Below are positions 34,595 to 43,388 of a stretch of DNA of 64,000 nt, piece after piece. Positions within the stretch are counted from its first letter, which is position 1. Every line of letters starts with the position of its first letter. Below the pieces are notes generated by a model. That model was not told the DNA's origin, did no database searches, and saw nothing but the letters and a program-made list of their open reading frames with translations. A program made the position numbers and the translations under genes. This DNA is from Agrococcus jejuensis (GTDB taxonomy: Bacteria; Actinomycetota; Actinomycetes; Actinomycetales; Microbacteriaceae): positions 1,135,925 to 1,199,924 of the forward strand of contig NZ_VEFR01000001.1 in assembly GCF_007679035.1 (NCBI RefSeq), written 5' to 3'.

Positions 34595-35971
34595 TCAGCG
34601 GCGCGCGCCGCGCGCCCGCAGGGCGCGGATCGCGAGCGCGGCGCCGAGCCACGCGGCCGACGCGACGACGCCGTACCACGGCAGGGTCACGACGAGCAGC
34701 GCGCAGAGCACGAGCCCGAGCGCCGAGACCCATGCGGGCACCCATGCCTCGCGTCGCCAGGCGTCGTCGTCGGCAGCTGCTCGCAGCGAGCGCCGCATCC
34801 GCAGCGCCCCGACGTGCCCGATCGCGTAGTACGCGAGCACCGACGTCGACGACAGCGCGACGAGCAGCACGGGCGGCGCGACGAGCACGAGCACGATCGC
34901 GAGCACCGCCATCGCCCCCTCGGCGACCGCAGGTGCATGCGTGCGCGGCGAGATGCGCGCCAGCACGCCGGGCAGCTCGCCGTCGCGGGCCATCGCGAGG
35001 CTCGTGCGCGACAGGCCGGCGAGGATGCCCATGAGCGAGCCGAGGCATGCGATGCCGCCGATCGTCAGCAGCACGCGATGCAGCACCGGGTCGCCCACGA
35101 GCGACGCGACCGGGGTGTCGGGCCAGACGATCGCGTCGGCGTAGGCGGTCGTCGTCGCCCACGCGACGATGGCGTAGATCGCGAGCACGATGCCGAGCGC
35201 GCCGAGGATCGCGATCGGCAGCGTGCGGCGCGGATCGCGCACCTCCTCGCCGAGCGTCGCCATGCGCGCGTAGCCCGCGAACGCGAAGAAGAGCAGACCG
35301 GCGCCCTGCAGCACCGCGAGCGGGCCGGGCGGCGTGACGAGGGCGCCCACGTCGCTGCACGCCGCCGCCGCAGCCGAGCCGCCGATGCCTCCGAACGAGC
35401 ATGGCTGGCCGCCCGTCGTGACGAAGACCTCGTCGGAGAGGGGCGCGTACGCCGTCCAGCCGAACGCCGTGACCTGCGGCCCGGCGACGGCCGACCACAC
35501 GACCGCCGTCGCGATGCCCGCGAGGGCGAGCGACACGACGACCCACGACACCCACGCCGTCGTGCGGATGCCCTGCGCGTTGAGCAGCGCGAGCACGACG
35601 ACCGCCGCGATCGCGATGGGCTGCTCCCATCCTGGCCACAGGTGCGATGCGGCGACGAGCGCGATGGCCGCCGCCGAGCACGTCTTGCCCGTGAGGAACA
35701 GCCAGCCGGCTGCGAAGCCGGCCGTCGGCGACAGCTCGGCGCGCGCGTACGCGTAGCCGCCGCCCGACACGGGATGCCGCATCGCGAGCTGCGCCGTCGA
35801 GAGCGCGTTCGCGACCGCGACGACGGCCGCGAGCAGCAGCGCGAGCCACAGCCACTCCCCCGCCACGAAGGCGGCGGGCGTCCACACGAAGAAGACGCCG
35901 GCGCCGAGCATCGCGCAGAGGCCGACGACGATGGCGCCGGGCACGCCCAGACGTCGCTCGAGGGTCGTCAC
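34595..35971 (-). CDS. APC-family amino acid permease
   Basis: A 458-residue carrier with 12 predicted membrane segments. The N-terminal part contains GLCAMLGAGVFFVWTPAAF, the conserved helix 1 region of the amino acid-polyamine-organocation superfamily (GAGVFF). Later it has LLFFAFAGYARMATLGEEVRDPRRTLP, whose E..DPRR.LP part is a family hallmark. Such proteins import amino acids or amines with protons. The substrate is not predictable, and neighbouring genes give no clue. The start at 35971 is the first that keeps helix 1 whole. Confidence 0.92.
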   Translation of the reverse strand: MTTLERRLGVPGAIVVGLCAMLGAGVFFVWTPAAFVAGEWLWLALLLAAVVAVANALSTAQLAMRHPVSGGGYAYARAELSPTAGFAAGWLFLTGKTCSAAAIALVAASHLWPGWEQPIAIAAVVVLALLNAQGIRTTAWVSWVVVSLALAGIATAVVWSAVAGPQVTAFGWTAYAPLSDEVFVTTGGQPCSFGGIGGSAAAAACSDVGALVTPPGPLAVLQGAGLLFFAFAGYARMATLGEEVRDPRRTLPIAILGALGIVLAIYAIVAWATTTAYADAIVWPDTPVASLVGDPVLHRVLLTIGGIACLGSLMGILAGLSRTSLAMARDGELPGVLARISPRTHAPAVAEGAMAVLAIVLVLVAPPVLLVALSSTSVLAYYAIGHVGALRMRRSLRAAADDDAWRREAWVPAWVSALGLVLCALLVVTLPWYGVVASAAWLGAALAIRALRARGARR

Positions 35972-36058
35972 GAGGTCACGGGGCTGGTCGGCGCGGGGCG
36001 GGTCGGCACGCGCGCACGGTAGCAGGACGACGTGTCGCGCGACTCCCAGCGAGGCGCG

Positions 36059-37192
36059 TCAGCGCCGCGTGAGCAGCACGAGCACCTCGGCGTGGTCGTT
36101 GTGCGGGAACATGTCGAACATCCGCGCCCGCACGGGCCGCAGCGAGGGCATGGCCGCGAGGTCGCGCGCGAGCGTCGTCGGGTTGCAGCTCGAGTACACG
36201 ACGTGGCGGGCGGCGGATGCCTCGAGCCGCCCCGCGAGCGCGCCGATGCCGCGGCGCGGCGGGTTCACGACCACCACCTCCGCGTCGACCGCCGTGTCGT
36301 CGGCGGCCGTCGCATCCCCGACGGCGAAGCGCGCCGACGAGCCGATCGCCGCCGCGGTCTCGATGGCGCCCGCGATGGCCTCGGCGCTCGTCTCGACGCC
36401 CACGACGTCGCGCCCGGGCCGCGCGGCGTGGAAGGCGAAGCCGCCGACGCCGCAGTAGAGGTCGGCGACCGATGCTGGGTCGACGTCGTCGATCCACGCC
36501 GCCGCCTCGCGGTACAGCGCCGCGGCGACGGCCGAGTTCGTCTGGAAGAAGCCGCCCGGCTGCAGCGCGAGCGGGACGCCGTTGAGGCGCATCGTGAGCG
36601 TCTGCTGCTCGGTGAGCGGCACCTCGAGGTCGCCCTCGACGACGGCCTTGTGCTCGGGCAGGATGCTCGCCGACGCCACCACGAGCCCCGGGATGCGCTC
36701 GCGCAGCAGGTCGAGGCGCTTGCGGATGCGCGGCACCGCCTCCGTCGAGCGCAGCACGAACCGCACCATGAGCTCGCCGTCAGGGCTCGCCGTCACGAGC
36801 ACGTGCTTGAGCTCGCCGCGCCGATCCGGCACCGAGTACGGCGGGATGCGCGCCTCGCGCACGAGCTCGGCGAGGTGCGGCAGCGCGTCGCGGATCGGCT
36901 GCTCGTGCAGCGGGCACGCGCGCAGGTCGACGCCGCGGCGCTCGCCGTCGAGGATGCCGAGCGTCGGCGCATCCATCGTGCCGCCCGCCACCATCTTCGC
37001 CTTGTTGCGGAACGCCTCGATCGCCGACGCCTGCGGGGGCAGCCACGCCGCCTCGGGCACCGCCGCCTCCGCGCCGGCCTGCTTGCGCGCGAGCTGCGCG
37101 TCGTAGCCGGTGTCGATGCGGGTGCACGAGTCGCACAGCCCCGCGCGGTGGTAGGCGCAGTCGAGGGTCGCCTGGGGCGTCGCGGCGGTCAC
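36059..37192 (-). CDS. rlmC: 23S rRNA m5U methyltransferase, RlmC-like
   Basis: A 377-residue SAM-dependent RNA methyltransferase of the TrmA/RumA group. The N-terminal cysteines CAYHRAGLCDSC and a later CPLHEQ cysteine form the iron-sulfur site. The SAM motif VADLYCGVGGFAFHAA is near residue 250, VVVNPPRRG follows, and the catalytic cysteine is in YSSCNPTTLARDL. The lack of an N-terminal TRAM domain and the length match RlmC (E. coli RumB), which methylates U747 of 23S rRNA. The closely related RlmD-type specificity is possible. Its GTG overlaps the stop of the upstream membrane protein gene. Confidence 0.9.
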   Translation of the reverse strand: MTAATPQATLDCAYHRAGLCDSCTRIDTGYDAQLARKQAGAEAAVPEAAWLPPQASAIEAFRNKAKMVAGGTMDAPTLGILDGERRGVDLRACPLHEQPIRDALPHLAELVREARIPPYSVPDRRGELKHVLVTASPDGELMVRFVLRSTEAVPRIRKRLDLLRERIPGLVVASASILPEHKAVVEGDLEVPLTEQQTLTMRLNGVPLALQPGGFFQTNSAVAAALYREAAAWIDDVDPASVADLYCGVGGFAFHAARPGRDVVGVETSAEAIAGAIETAAAIGSSARFAVGDATAADDTAVDAEVVVVNPPRRGIGALAGRLEASAARHVVYSSCNPTTLARDLAAMPSLRPVRARMFDMFPHNDHAEVLVLLTRR

Positions 37193-38574
37193 GAGTCCCC
37201 GCCTCCGCCGTCTCCTCCGCCATCGCTGCCGTGGCGGTCGCCGTCGTGGCCGACGCCCATCCCCACGCCGGCATCGCCGTGCGACCCGCTCCCCTCGCCG
37301 CCATCGAGGCGACCCCTCCACGGGTCGCCCCGCAGGTCGGTCCACACGACCGATCGCCACGCTCGCGTCGTGAGCGCGCCCACGACGCCGAGCACGAACG
37401 CCGCCGCGAGCAGCGCACCCGCCAGCGGCTCGAGCGATGCCCAGCCGCGCACGACGACGAAGCGGTCCTCCGGCTCGCCCATGACGTCCGCATCCACGCC
37501 CGACGCGACGACCAGGCCCGTCGCCGCCATGCCCAGCACCCCCACGACGAGCGCGACGACCTCGACCGACGTCGCGGAGACGACGGCGCGGTCGAGCCAC
37601 GCCGACCGCCGCAGCGTGCCCGCCTGGGCGGCACGCGCGGCGAGCACCTCGCGCACCGCCTGCGCGACGATGGATGCGATGCCGCGCAGCACGAGCAGCA
37701 CGATCGCGCCGACGAAGAGCACGAGCCCGATGGTCGCGACCCCGTCGACGAGGCTCTCGCCCCACGGGTCGTAGCGCACGGGCTCGCAGCGTCTGCACTG
37801 CTGTCGCAGGAAGACGCCGAGCACCACGATCAGGAACGCGACGACGGTGCCGGAGGCGAGCGCCGCGTCGAGCCGCTGCACGGCCGAGCGACGACGTGGG
37901 CGTGCCGACGGGTCGCCCGCCTTCGCCTTCGCCACGTGCACGCGACGCTCACGCGTCATGCGCGCGCCGATGGGCTCGTCGGTGCGACGGAAGCGGGGCC
38001 AGGCGCGCTCCAGCCGCTCGAGCTCCGCTCGCCACCATCGCGAGACGGGAGCGAGTGCGACGATCGCCAGCAGCAGGAGCAGCAGCCCGGCCACGAGGGT
38101 CGCGATCCCGGCGATCACGAGGTTCGCGTCGCCATCCGCGAACCCGAGCAGGAAGGGCGCGACGAGGAGGCTCGACCCTCCGAGCACGCCCACCAGCACG
38201 CGCAGCGGACCCACGGCGCCGCGCACGAGCTGCGCCCGCTCCACCGCAGGCGGCATCGGCGCTCCCGCGGCCGCGAGCCTCCGAGCGGTGCGCAGGCGCA
38301 GGGCGCGCTCGACCACGACGCGCGCGGTCTCGCCGACGCCGCCGACGAGCACGAGCACGCCGAGGCCGACCACCGTCGCTCGCGCGGCGACGTCGACGGC
38401 TCCGGGGAGCGTGCCGAGGATCTCCTCGACGCCCACCATGATGAACACGCCGACGAACAGCCACAGGCCGACGACGATGAGTGCGCCGCGCGTCAGCGCC
38501 GCGACGCCGACGACGATCGCGAGCGCCGGCCCCATGGGCGCGGGCGCGACGCGGGTCACGGTCGCCACCGGCAC
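37189..38574 (-). CDS. Polytopic membrane protein with Gly/Asp/His-rich tail, unknown
   Basis: A 461-residue protein with about eight membrane segments arranged in pairs. It has two cysteines in an external-looking loop (CRRCEP) and a C-terminal tail very rich in glycine, aspartate and histidine (GDGGGGDS at the end). The tail could bind metal or be flexible surface material. I do not recognise a family. The GTG start at 38574 is eight bases from the prs stop and seems the best, since membrane segment 1 starts near residue 14. An internal ATG at 38538 is another option. It is likely co-transcribed with prs and glmU upstream. Confidence 0.65.
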   Translation of the reverse strand: MPVATVTRVAPAPMGPALAIVVGVAALTRGALIVVGLWLFVGVFIMVGVEEILGTLPGAVDVAARATVVGLGVLVLVGGVGETARVVVERALRLRTARRLAAAGAPMPPAVERAQLVRGAVGPLRVLVGVLGGSSLLVAPFLLGFADGDANLVIAGIATLVAGLLLLLLAIVALAPVSRWWRAELERLERAWPRFRRTDEPIGARMTRERRVHVAKAKAGDPSARPRRRSAVQRLDAALASGTVVAFLIVVLGVFLRQQCRRCEPVRYDPWGESLVDGVATIGLVLFVGAIVLLVLRGIASIVAQAVREVLAARAAQAGTLRRSAWLDRAVVSATSVEVVALVVGVLGMAATGLVVASGVDADVMGEPEDRFVVVRGWASLEPLAGALLAAAFVLGVVGALTTRAWRSVVWTDLRGDPWRGRLDGGEGSGSHGDAGVGMGVGHDGDRHGSDGGGDGGGGDS

Positions 38575-38581
38575 CTCGCGA

Positions 38582-39559
38582 TCAGGCGGCGCCGTCGAAC
38601 ATCGACGTGACGGAGCCGTCCTCGAACACCTCGCGGATCGCGCGCGCGAGCAGCGGCGCGATCGACAGCACCTCGAGGCACTCGAAGCGCTGCTCGTCGC
38701 GCAGCGGGATCGAGTCGGTGACGACCACCTTGTCGATGACGCCCGAGCCGAGCAGCTCGGCAGCCGGCTCCGAGAAGATCGCGTGCGTCGCCGCCACGAT
38801 GACGTTCGTCGCACCGTTCTTCTTCAGCGCCTCGGCCGCCTTGAGGATCGTGCGGCCCGTGTCGATCATGTCGTCGACGAGCAGGCACGTGCGGCCCTCC
38901 ACGTTGCCGACGATCTCGTGCACCGACACCTGGTTCGGCACGAGCGGGTCGCGGCGCTTGTGGATGATCGCGAGCGGCGCGCCGAGCTTGTCCGACCACA
39001 CGTCGGCCACGCGCACGCGGCCCATGTCGGGCGACACGACCGTGAGCGTCGACGGGTCGAGGGTGTCGCGGAAGTGCTCGAGCAGCACGGGCATCGCGAA
39101 CAGGTGGTCGAAGGGGCCGTCGAAGAAGCCCTGGATCTGCGAGGCGTGGATGTCGACCGACATGATGCGGTCGGCGCCGGCCGTCTTGAACAGGTCGGCG
39201 ATCAGCCGGGCCGAGATGGGCTCGCGGCCGCGACCCTTCTTGTCCTGACGCGAGTACGGGTAGTACGGCATGACGACGGTGATGCGCTTCGCGGATGCGC
39301 GCTTGAGCGCATCCACCATGATGAGCTGCTCCATGAGCCACTCGTTCACGGGCTTGCCGTACGACTGCAGCACGAACACGTCGGCACCGCGCACCGAGTC
39401 GAGCATGCGGGCGTAGATCTCGCCGTTCGCGAAGGTGCGGGCGTCCATGCCGGAGAGGTCGGTGCCCAGCTCGTGCGCGACCGCCTCTGCGAGCGCGGGG
39501 TGCGAGCGACCGGAGAGGAGCACGAGGTGCTTCCGGTTCTTGGCGACGATCGAGGACAC
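38582..39559 (-). CDS. prs: Ribose-phosphate pyrophosphokinase
   Basis: The enzyme makes PRPP from ribose 5-phosphate and ATP for nucleotide, histidine, tryptophan and NAD synthesis. The 325-residue protein has ARTFANGEIYARM near residue 40, PYYPYSRQDKKGRGREPISA near 100 (split as PYYPYSRQDKK and GRGREPISA), SVDIHASQIQGFFD, and the PRPP-binding loop CLLVDDMIDTGRT near 224. The sequence is clearly class I. Start GTG 39559 has a TAGGAG ribosome site. It lies seven bases from glmU, a common bacterial pair that shares nucleotide-sugar supply. Confidence 0.97.
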   Translation of the reverse strand: MSSIVAKNRKHLVLLSGRSHPALAEAVAHELGTDLSGMDARTFANGEIYARMLDSVRGADVFVLQSYGKPVNEWLMEQLIMVDALKRASAKRITVVMPYYPYSRQDKKGRGREPISARLIADLFKTAGADRIMSVDIHASQIQGFFDGPFDHLFAMPVLLEHFRDTLDPSTLTVVSPDMGRVRVADVWSDKLGAPLAIIHKRRDPLVPNQVSVHEIVGNVEGRTCLLVDDMIDTGRTILKAAEALKKNGATNVIVAATHAIFSEPAAELLGSGVIDKVVVTDSIPLRDEQRFECLEVLSIAPLLARAIREVFEDGSVTSMFDGAA

Positions 39560-39566
39560 GATGCTC

Positions 39567-41051
39567 CTACTGCTGGTCTGCGACGGTGGGGCCGGCGGGG
39601 TCTGCCGGGGTCTGGGAGGCCTGCTCGGCGGCGATGGCGGCGTCGGCCGCTGCGGCGGCGGCGGTGCCTGCACGCTTCTCCTGCACCCAGCCGGCGACGT
39701 TGCGCTGGGGTGCGACGGTCATCGCGAGGGCGCCGGGCGGCACGTCCTTGCGCACGACGGCGCCCGCGGCGGTCTTCGCGCCGGCGCCGAGCTCGACGGG
39801 GGCGACGAGCACGGTGTGCGACGACGTGTGCACGTGGTCGCCGATGATCGTGCGGTGCTTGCTCACGTCGTCGTAGTTCGCGGTGATGAGGCCGGCGCCG
39901 AGGTTGACGCCCTCGCCGATCTCGGCGTCGCCGACGTAGGAGAGGTGGGGCACCTTCGAGCCGTCGCCGATCACGGCGTTCTTCGTCTCGACCGCGGCGC
40001 CGATCTTGCCGCCCGCGCCGAGGATCGTGCCGGCGCGCAGGTACGAGAACGGCCCGACGGATGCGCGGGCGCCGACGACCGCGAGCGTCACGTCGGAGCG
40101 ACGGATCACGGCGTCCTCGCCGACCTCGGTGTCGGTGACGGTCGTGTCGGGGCCGATCGTCGCGCCGCGCGCGATGCTCGTGGCCCCGTGCAGCTGCGTG
40201 CCCGGCAGGATCGTGACGTCCTCCTCGAGCGACACGTCGGCGTCGATCCACGTCGACGCGGGGTCGACGATCGTCGCGCCCGCGAGCTGGTGGCGACGCA
40301 CGATGCGGCGGTTGAGCTCGAGGGCGATGTCGCTCAGCTGGGCGCGGTCGTTGACGCCGGCGACGAGCCAGTGGTCGTCGATCGGCACGGCCTCGATGCG
40401 GCCGCCGGACGCCTGGATGCCGAGGGCGGCGTCGGTGAGGTACTTCTCGCCCTGGTCGTTGTCGAGGCCGATGGCAGCCAGCGCCGTGCGCAGCTGGGCG
40501 GCGCCGAAGACGTAGATGCCGCCGTTGACCTCGTCGATCGCCTTCGTCGCAGCGTCGGCGTCGCGCTCCTCGACGATCTGCTGGAAGTGGCCGGCCCGGT
40601 TGCGGATGATGCGGCCGAAGCCCGTCGGGTCGGGCAGGCGCGTCGACAGCACCGTGAGGGCGTTCTGCGCCGTCTCGTGCTCGCGCACGAGCTCGCGCAG
40701 CGTGTCGGCGTCGATGAGGGGCACGTCGCCGGAGAGCACCACGACGAGGCCGTCGAAGTCGGCGGGCAGCTGCGCGATCGCGACCTCGACGGCACGGCCC
40801 GTGCCGGGCACGTCGTCCTGGTCGGCGATGCGCGCGCTGGGTGCGTGGTGGGCGATCTCCTCGACGAGGCGATCGCGCTCGTGCCGCACGACGGCGACGA
40901 GGTGGGCGGGCTGCAGCTCGTGCGCGGTGTGCAGCACGTGGGCGATGAGCGAGCGTCCCGCGAGCGCGTGGAGCGGCTTCGGGGTCGCGCTGCGCATCCG
41001 CGTGCCTGCGCCTGCGGCGAGCACGACGACGGCGATCTCGGGCATCCGCAC
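39567..41051 (-). CDS. glmU: Bifunctional GlmU (GlcNAc-1-P uridyltransferase / GlcN-1-P acetyltransferase)
   Basis: GlmU makes UDP-N-acetylglucosamine for peptidoglycan and other glycans. In this 494-residue protein the N-terminal uridyltransferase domain shows LAAGAGTRMRSATPKPLH near residues 11-28 and the VLSGDVPLI segment. The C-terminal left-handed beta-helix (about 250-460) has hexapeptide repeats and NFVE-like acetyltransferase residues around PFSYLRAGTILG and GLITANYDDVSKHRT. A short alanine-rich tail follows. Length and order are typical of actinobacteria. The upstream region contains a -10-like TACGGT and a 20-bp tandem repeat array. Confidence 0.97.
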   Translation of the reverse strand: MRMPEIAVVVLAAGAGTRMRSATPKPLHALAGRSLIAHVLHTAHELQPAHLVAVVRHERDRLVEEIAHHAPSARIADQDDVPGTGRAVEVAIAQLPADFDGLVVVLSGDVPLIDADTLRELVREHETAQNALTVLSTRLPDPTGFGRIIRNRAGHFQQIVEERDADAATKAIDEVNGGIYVFGAAQLRTALAAIGLDNDQGEKYLTDAALGIQASGGRIEAVPIDDHWLVAGVNDRAQLSDIALELNRRIVRRHQLAGATIVDPASTWIDADVSLEEDVTILPGTQLHGATSIARGATIGPDTTVTDTEVGEDAVIRRSDVTLAVVGARASVGPFSYLRAGTILGAGGKIGAAVETKNAVIGDGSKVPHLSYVGDAEIGEGVNLGAGLITANYDDVSKHRTIIGDHVHTSSHTVLVAPVELGAGAKTAAGAVVRKDVPPGALAMTVAPQRNVAGWVQEKRAGTAAAAAADAAIAAEQASQTPADPAGPTVADQQ

Positions 41052-41074
41052 CTTCCCTCGTCAGACCGGATTCC

Positions 41075-41080
41075 ACCGTA
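41075..41080 (-). promoter_or_regulatory. Possible -10 element for glmU-prs (TACGGT)
   Basis: TACGGT on the minus strand lies 24 bases before the glmU start codon, and a GAGGGAAGG ribosome site lies between them. The -35 region would touch the end of the tandem repeat array at 41111. No good -35 box is seen. Confidence 0.35.
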
Positions 41081-41110
41081 CCGCTCCGCGCGCGGACCTC
41101 GGCACGCGGG

Positions 41111-41270
41111 CCGACCGGTCGCTCGTGGTGGTGACTGGTCACTCGTGGTGCCGACCGGTCGCTCGTGGTCGTGACTGGTCACTCGTTGTGTCGCCCGGTC
41201 ACTCGTTGCAGTCGACTGGTCAGCGGTGGGGGTGATCGGTCACTCGTTGCCCCCACGAGTGACCAGTCGA
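41111..41270. repeat. Array of eight 20-bp repeat units upstream of glmU
   Basis: Seven consecutive units of exactly 20 bases (starting at 41111, 41131, 41151, 41171, 41191, 41211, 41231) share the core GGTCACTCGT or GGTCGCTCGT. An eighth unit (41251-41270) is in inverted orientation. Units 1-2 and 3-4 form two 40-base copies that differ at two positions. GACCGGTC in units 1 and 3 is a perfect palindrome. The last direct and the inverted unit form a hairpin (41238-41247 with 41255-41264). The array lies between the stop of a minus-strand gene and glmU. There are no spacers, so it is not CRISPR. Confidence 0.85.
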
Positions 41271-41285
41271 TGGAGGCCGAGCGGG

Positions 41286-41804
41286 TCAGGCGCCCTGCGG
41301 CGGATGCTCCAGCAGGTCGAGCTGGTCGGCGAGGTACGCGTCGAGGCGCGTGCGCTCGGCGGCCGTGCGGCCCCAGCGCACCCAGGCGACGCCGTCGCGG
41401 ATCGCGAGCACGGCGTCGGCGGGCGCGTCGACGAGGGATGCGTCGATCGCGATCGGCGCGGTGCCGTGGTTCACGACCTCGCCGAGCGCGAAGCCGCCCG
41501 CGAGCGCCGCCGCACGCTCGGCACGTCGCAGCTCGACCGACGCCGTGAGCCCCTGCGGCCGACCGGGATCGGAGACGCGCGTCGTCGTGCCGACCGCGTG
41601 CACCGCGCCGTCGCGTGCGATGAGCAGGGTGCCGACGCGCCACACCCGACCGCGCCGGTCGATGCGCGGCGGGCGGCCGACGCCGAGCACGCGCCGCGGC
41701 ACCACGACCTCGCCGAGCCACTCCTCGCGCGCGCCCGCGGCGGCGAGGCGACCCACGGCATCCGCGATCGCCGCGCGCACGACCTCGACGGCATCGTCGC
41801 TCAT
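41286..41804 (-). CDS. Conserved-looking protein of unknown function
   Basis: A 172-residue soluble protein. It contains VVPRRVLGVGRPPRIDRRG near residue 35, WRVGTLLIARDG, and LAGGFALGEVVNHGTAPI, which read as a small globular beta-rich domain. Some Microbacteriaceae proteins with a similar outline carry the label glutaminase, but no glutaminase motif is visible here and I do not adopt that name. The ATG overlaps the stop of the alpha/beta hydrolase gene by four bases (ATGA). The hairpin end of the 20-bp repeat array begins 16 bases after its stop and could stop its transcription. Confidence 0.7.
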   Translation of the reverse strand: MSDDAVEVVRAAIADAVGRLAAAGAREEWLGEVVVPRRVLGVGRPPRIDRRGRVWRVGTLLIARDGAVHAVGTTTRVSDPGRPQGLTASVELRRAERAAALAGGFALGEVVNHGTAPIAIDASLVDAPADAVLAIRDGVAWVRWGRTAAERTRLDAYLADQLDLLEHPPQGA

Positions 41805-42577
41805 GCGGCGGCCACGCGACGCACGACGGCGCGGCAGACCTCGAGCACCTCGCGCTCGTGCGTGAGGTGCACGGGGTGCTCGGCGCCCGGCCACGACCGC
41901 AGCGGGACGCCGAGCCGGTCGGCGAGGCGCTGGTGCGCGGCGCGGATGGGGTCGGTCGCCGCCCGGTCGGCGGTCACGACCGCGGCGGGGACGCGGGGGA
42001 TGCGCGACTCGTCGAAGGCTGCGCCGACGGCTGCGACGCCCGTCGCGGCGCGGGCGAGGCGCTGCAGATCGGTGTCGGCGAGCTGCACGAGCGCGGAGCG
42101 TGCGGCCGACGAGACGCCGTGACGACGCGCCGACCGGCGGCCGGACGCGCGCAGCAGTCCGGCGAAGGCCCGCGCCACGATCGGCGAGCGCGCCATGCGC
42201 GCCGCCTGCGTCGCGCGCGCCTCCACCATCGTCGCGAGTCGCGCGTCGTTGACGGGCGTCGCATCCAGCAGCACGAGCCCCGCGACGTCCGCGGGGTGGG
42301 CGCAGGCGAGCAGCAGCGCGACGGCGCCGCCGAGGCTCTGCCCGATCGCGATCACGGGGCCGACCCCGGCCTCGGCGATCGCCGCGTGCAGCGCATCGGC
42401 CGCATCCACGAGGTCGCCGTCGGGTGCGCCGACGACGCCGGGGCGGTCGTGCAGCAGCACGCGGCAGCCCGGGTCGGCGACGAGTCCCTCGACGAGGCCG
42501 GGGAAGAAGCCCTCGACGGCCTCGGCACCGCCGGGCAGCAGCAGCACGACCGGTCCGGACTCCCCCACGATGCGCAT
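41801..42577 (-). CDS. Alpha/beta-fold hydrolase
   Basis: A 258-residue hydrolase with an oxyanion segment VVLLLPGGAEAVEGF near residue 10, the nucleophile elbow GQSLGG near residue 80, a helical lid (about 110-190) and a late GAEHPVHLT with the likely catalytic histidine. Such enzymes cleave esters or related bonds. The substrate is unknown. TACCCT (42584-42589, minus strand) lies six bases before the ATG, so the mRNA is probably leaderless. Transcription could also come from the tRNA-Gln gene just upstream. Confidence 0.88.
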   Translation of the reverse strand: MRIVGESGPVVLLLPGGAEAVEGFFPGLVEGLVADPGCRVLLHDRPGVVGAPDGDLVDAADALHAAIAEAGVGPVIAIGQSLGGAVALLLACAHPADVAGLVLLDATPVNDARLATMVEARATQAARMARSPIVARAFAGLLRASGRRSARRHGVSSAARSALVQLADTDLQRLARAATGVAAVGAAFDESRIPRVPAAVVTADRAATDPIRAAHQRLADRLGVPLRSWPGAEHPVHLTHEREVLEVCRAVVRRVAAA

Positions 42578-42599
42578 GCTGCGAGGGTACGTCAGGGCG

Positions 42600-42671
42600 C
42601 TCCGCCACCAGGATTCGAACCTGGACTGCACGGCTCCAAAGGCCGGCGTGCTGCCGTTACACCATGGCGGA
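42600..42671 (-). tRNA. tRNA-Gln (anticodon TTG)
   Basis: On the minus strand, 42671 to 42600 folds as a cloverleaf. The acceptor stem is TCCGCCA with TGGCGGA, the D arm has GTAACGGCAG, the anticodon loop is CTTTGGA with anticodon TTG, and the T arm has GGTTCGAATCC. The discriminator base is G and the CCA end is not encoded. TAGGCT, 11 bases upstream of the 5' end, is the probable -10 element. Confidence 0.95.
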
Positions 42672-42682
42672 TCGCGCCCTCC

Positions 42683-42688
42683 AGCCTA
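42683..42688 (-). promoter_or_regulatory. -10 element of the tRNA-Gln gene (TAGGCT)
   Basis: TAGGCT on the minus strand ends 11 bases before the tRNA 5' end, a normal distance for a processed tRNA. It supports TAGGCT/TAGCCT as a -10 consensus in this genome. The -35 region is not obvious. Confidence 0.5.
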
Positions 42689-42730
42689 GGCGGAGGACGC
42701 GATCGCGAGCGCCGCGGCCGGTCGCCGCCG

Positions 42731-43300
42731 TCAGCCCGTGGCGACCGCGAGCAGGCCCGAGGCGAGCAGCACGAGGAGCGTCGTCCACACGACGATCGCG
42801 ACCGCCTGCCACAGCAGCACCCAGCCCTTCGAGACGCCCGAGGCGACGAGCGTCGCGGCCGTGAAGTGCGTCGGCAGCGCCAGCGGCGCGAGCAGGCTCG
42901 CGCCGGGCACGCCGAAGCGGGTCAGCCACTGCCGCACGCGGCGGCGACCCTTCGACTCGGGCTTCGCCGGCTCGGCGACCGTGTCGACCGCGACGCCGCC
43001 GGCACCGACGAGCTCGCGCTCGCGCGCCGCCACGGCGCGCTGCCGACGCGCGACGGCCGCCTCGCGGATGCGCGAGCCGAGCAGCACGACGATGGTGACC
43101 GCGAGCATGTTGCCGACGGCGCCCGCGACGCCCGCGGCGACGGGGTGCACGCCGCCGATGACGCCGATGGCGGCCGACCCCTCGCCCTCGATGAACGGCA
43201 CGGTGCCCGCGAGCGCCACGATGAGCGGCTGCACGACCTCGGGCACCTGGGCGACGAGGTCCTGGAAGCCGGCGACGAGTCCGTCGATGGGCGTGGACAT
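42731..43300 (-). CDS. Small membrane protein (putative small-molecule exporter family)
   Basis: A 189-residue protein with membrane segments at about residues 22-42, 48-76 and 130-185 and a charged cytosolic loop between them. The pattern FIEGEGSAAIGVIGG in the first hydrophobic region and GVPGASLLAPLALPTHFTA in the later one resembles actinobacterial proteins labelled small multidrug efflux protein and DedA-like small proteins. The function is unproven. A strong AGGAGGAG site precedes ATG 43300. It lies downstream of terC but a hairpin separates the two genes. Confidence 0.72.
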   Translation of the reverse strand: MSTPIDGLVAGFQDLVAQVPEVVQPLIVALAGTVPFIEGEGSAAIGVIGGVHPVAAGVAGAVGNMLAVTIVVLLGSRIREAAVARRQRAVAARERELVGAGGVAVDTVAEPAKPESKGRRRVRQWLTRFGVPGASLLAPLALPTHFTAATLVASGVSKGWVLLWQAVAIVVWTTLLVLLASGLLAVATG

Positions 43301-43354
43301 GGGTGCTCCTCCTGGATGCTGCGGGTGCGGTGCGCACCCGATGCATCCATGGAA

Positions 43355-43377
43355 GACCGTGCCCTCGGGGCACGGTC
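43355..43377 (-). terminator. Terminator hairpin after terC
   Basis: GACCGTGCCC, loop TCG, GGGCACGGTC is a perfect ten-pair stem 11 bases after the terC stop. On the minus strand it is followed by TTCC. It would separate terC from the small membrane protein gene downstream. Confidence 0.6.
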
Positions 43378-43388
43378 AAGCGCGCGCG

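Noticed and set aside
41111..41270. CRISPR array
   Set aside because: The units are adjacent without spacers, are only 20 bases long and one is inverted. No cas gene is near.
41286..41804. Naming this gene glutaminase
   Set aside because: No catalytic motif of any glutaminase family is present. A similar label on other proteins seems to be inherited annotation.
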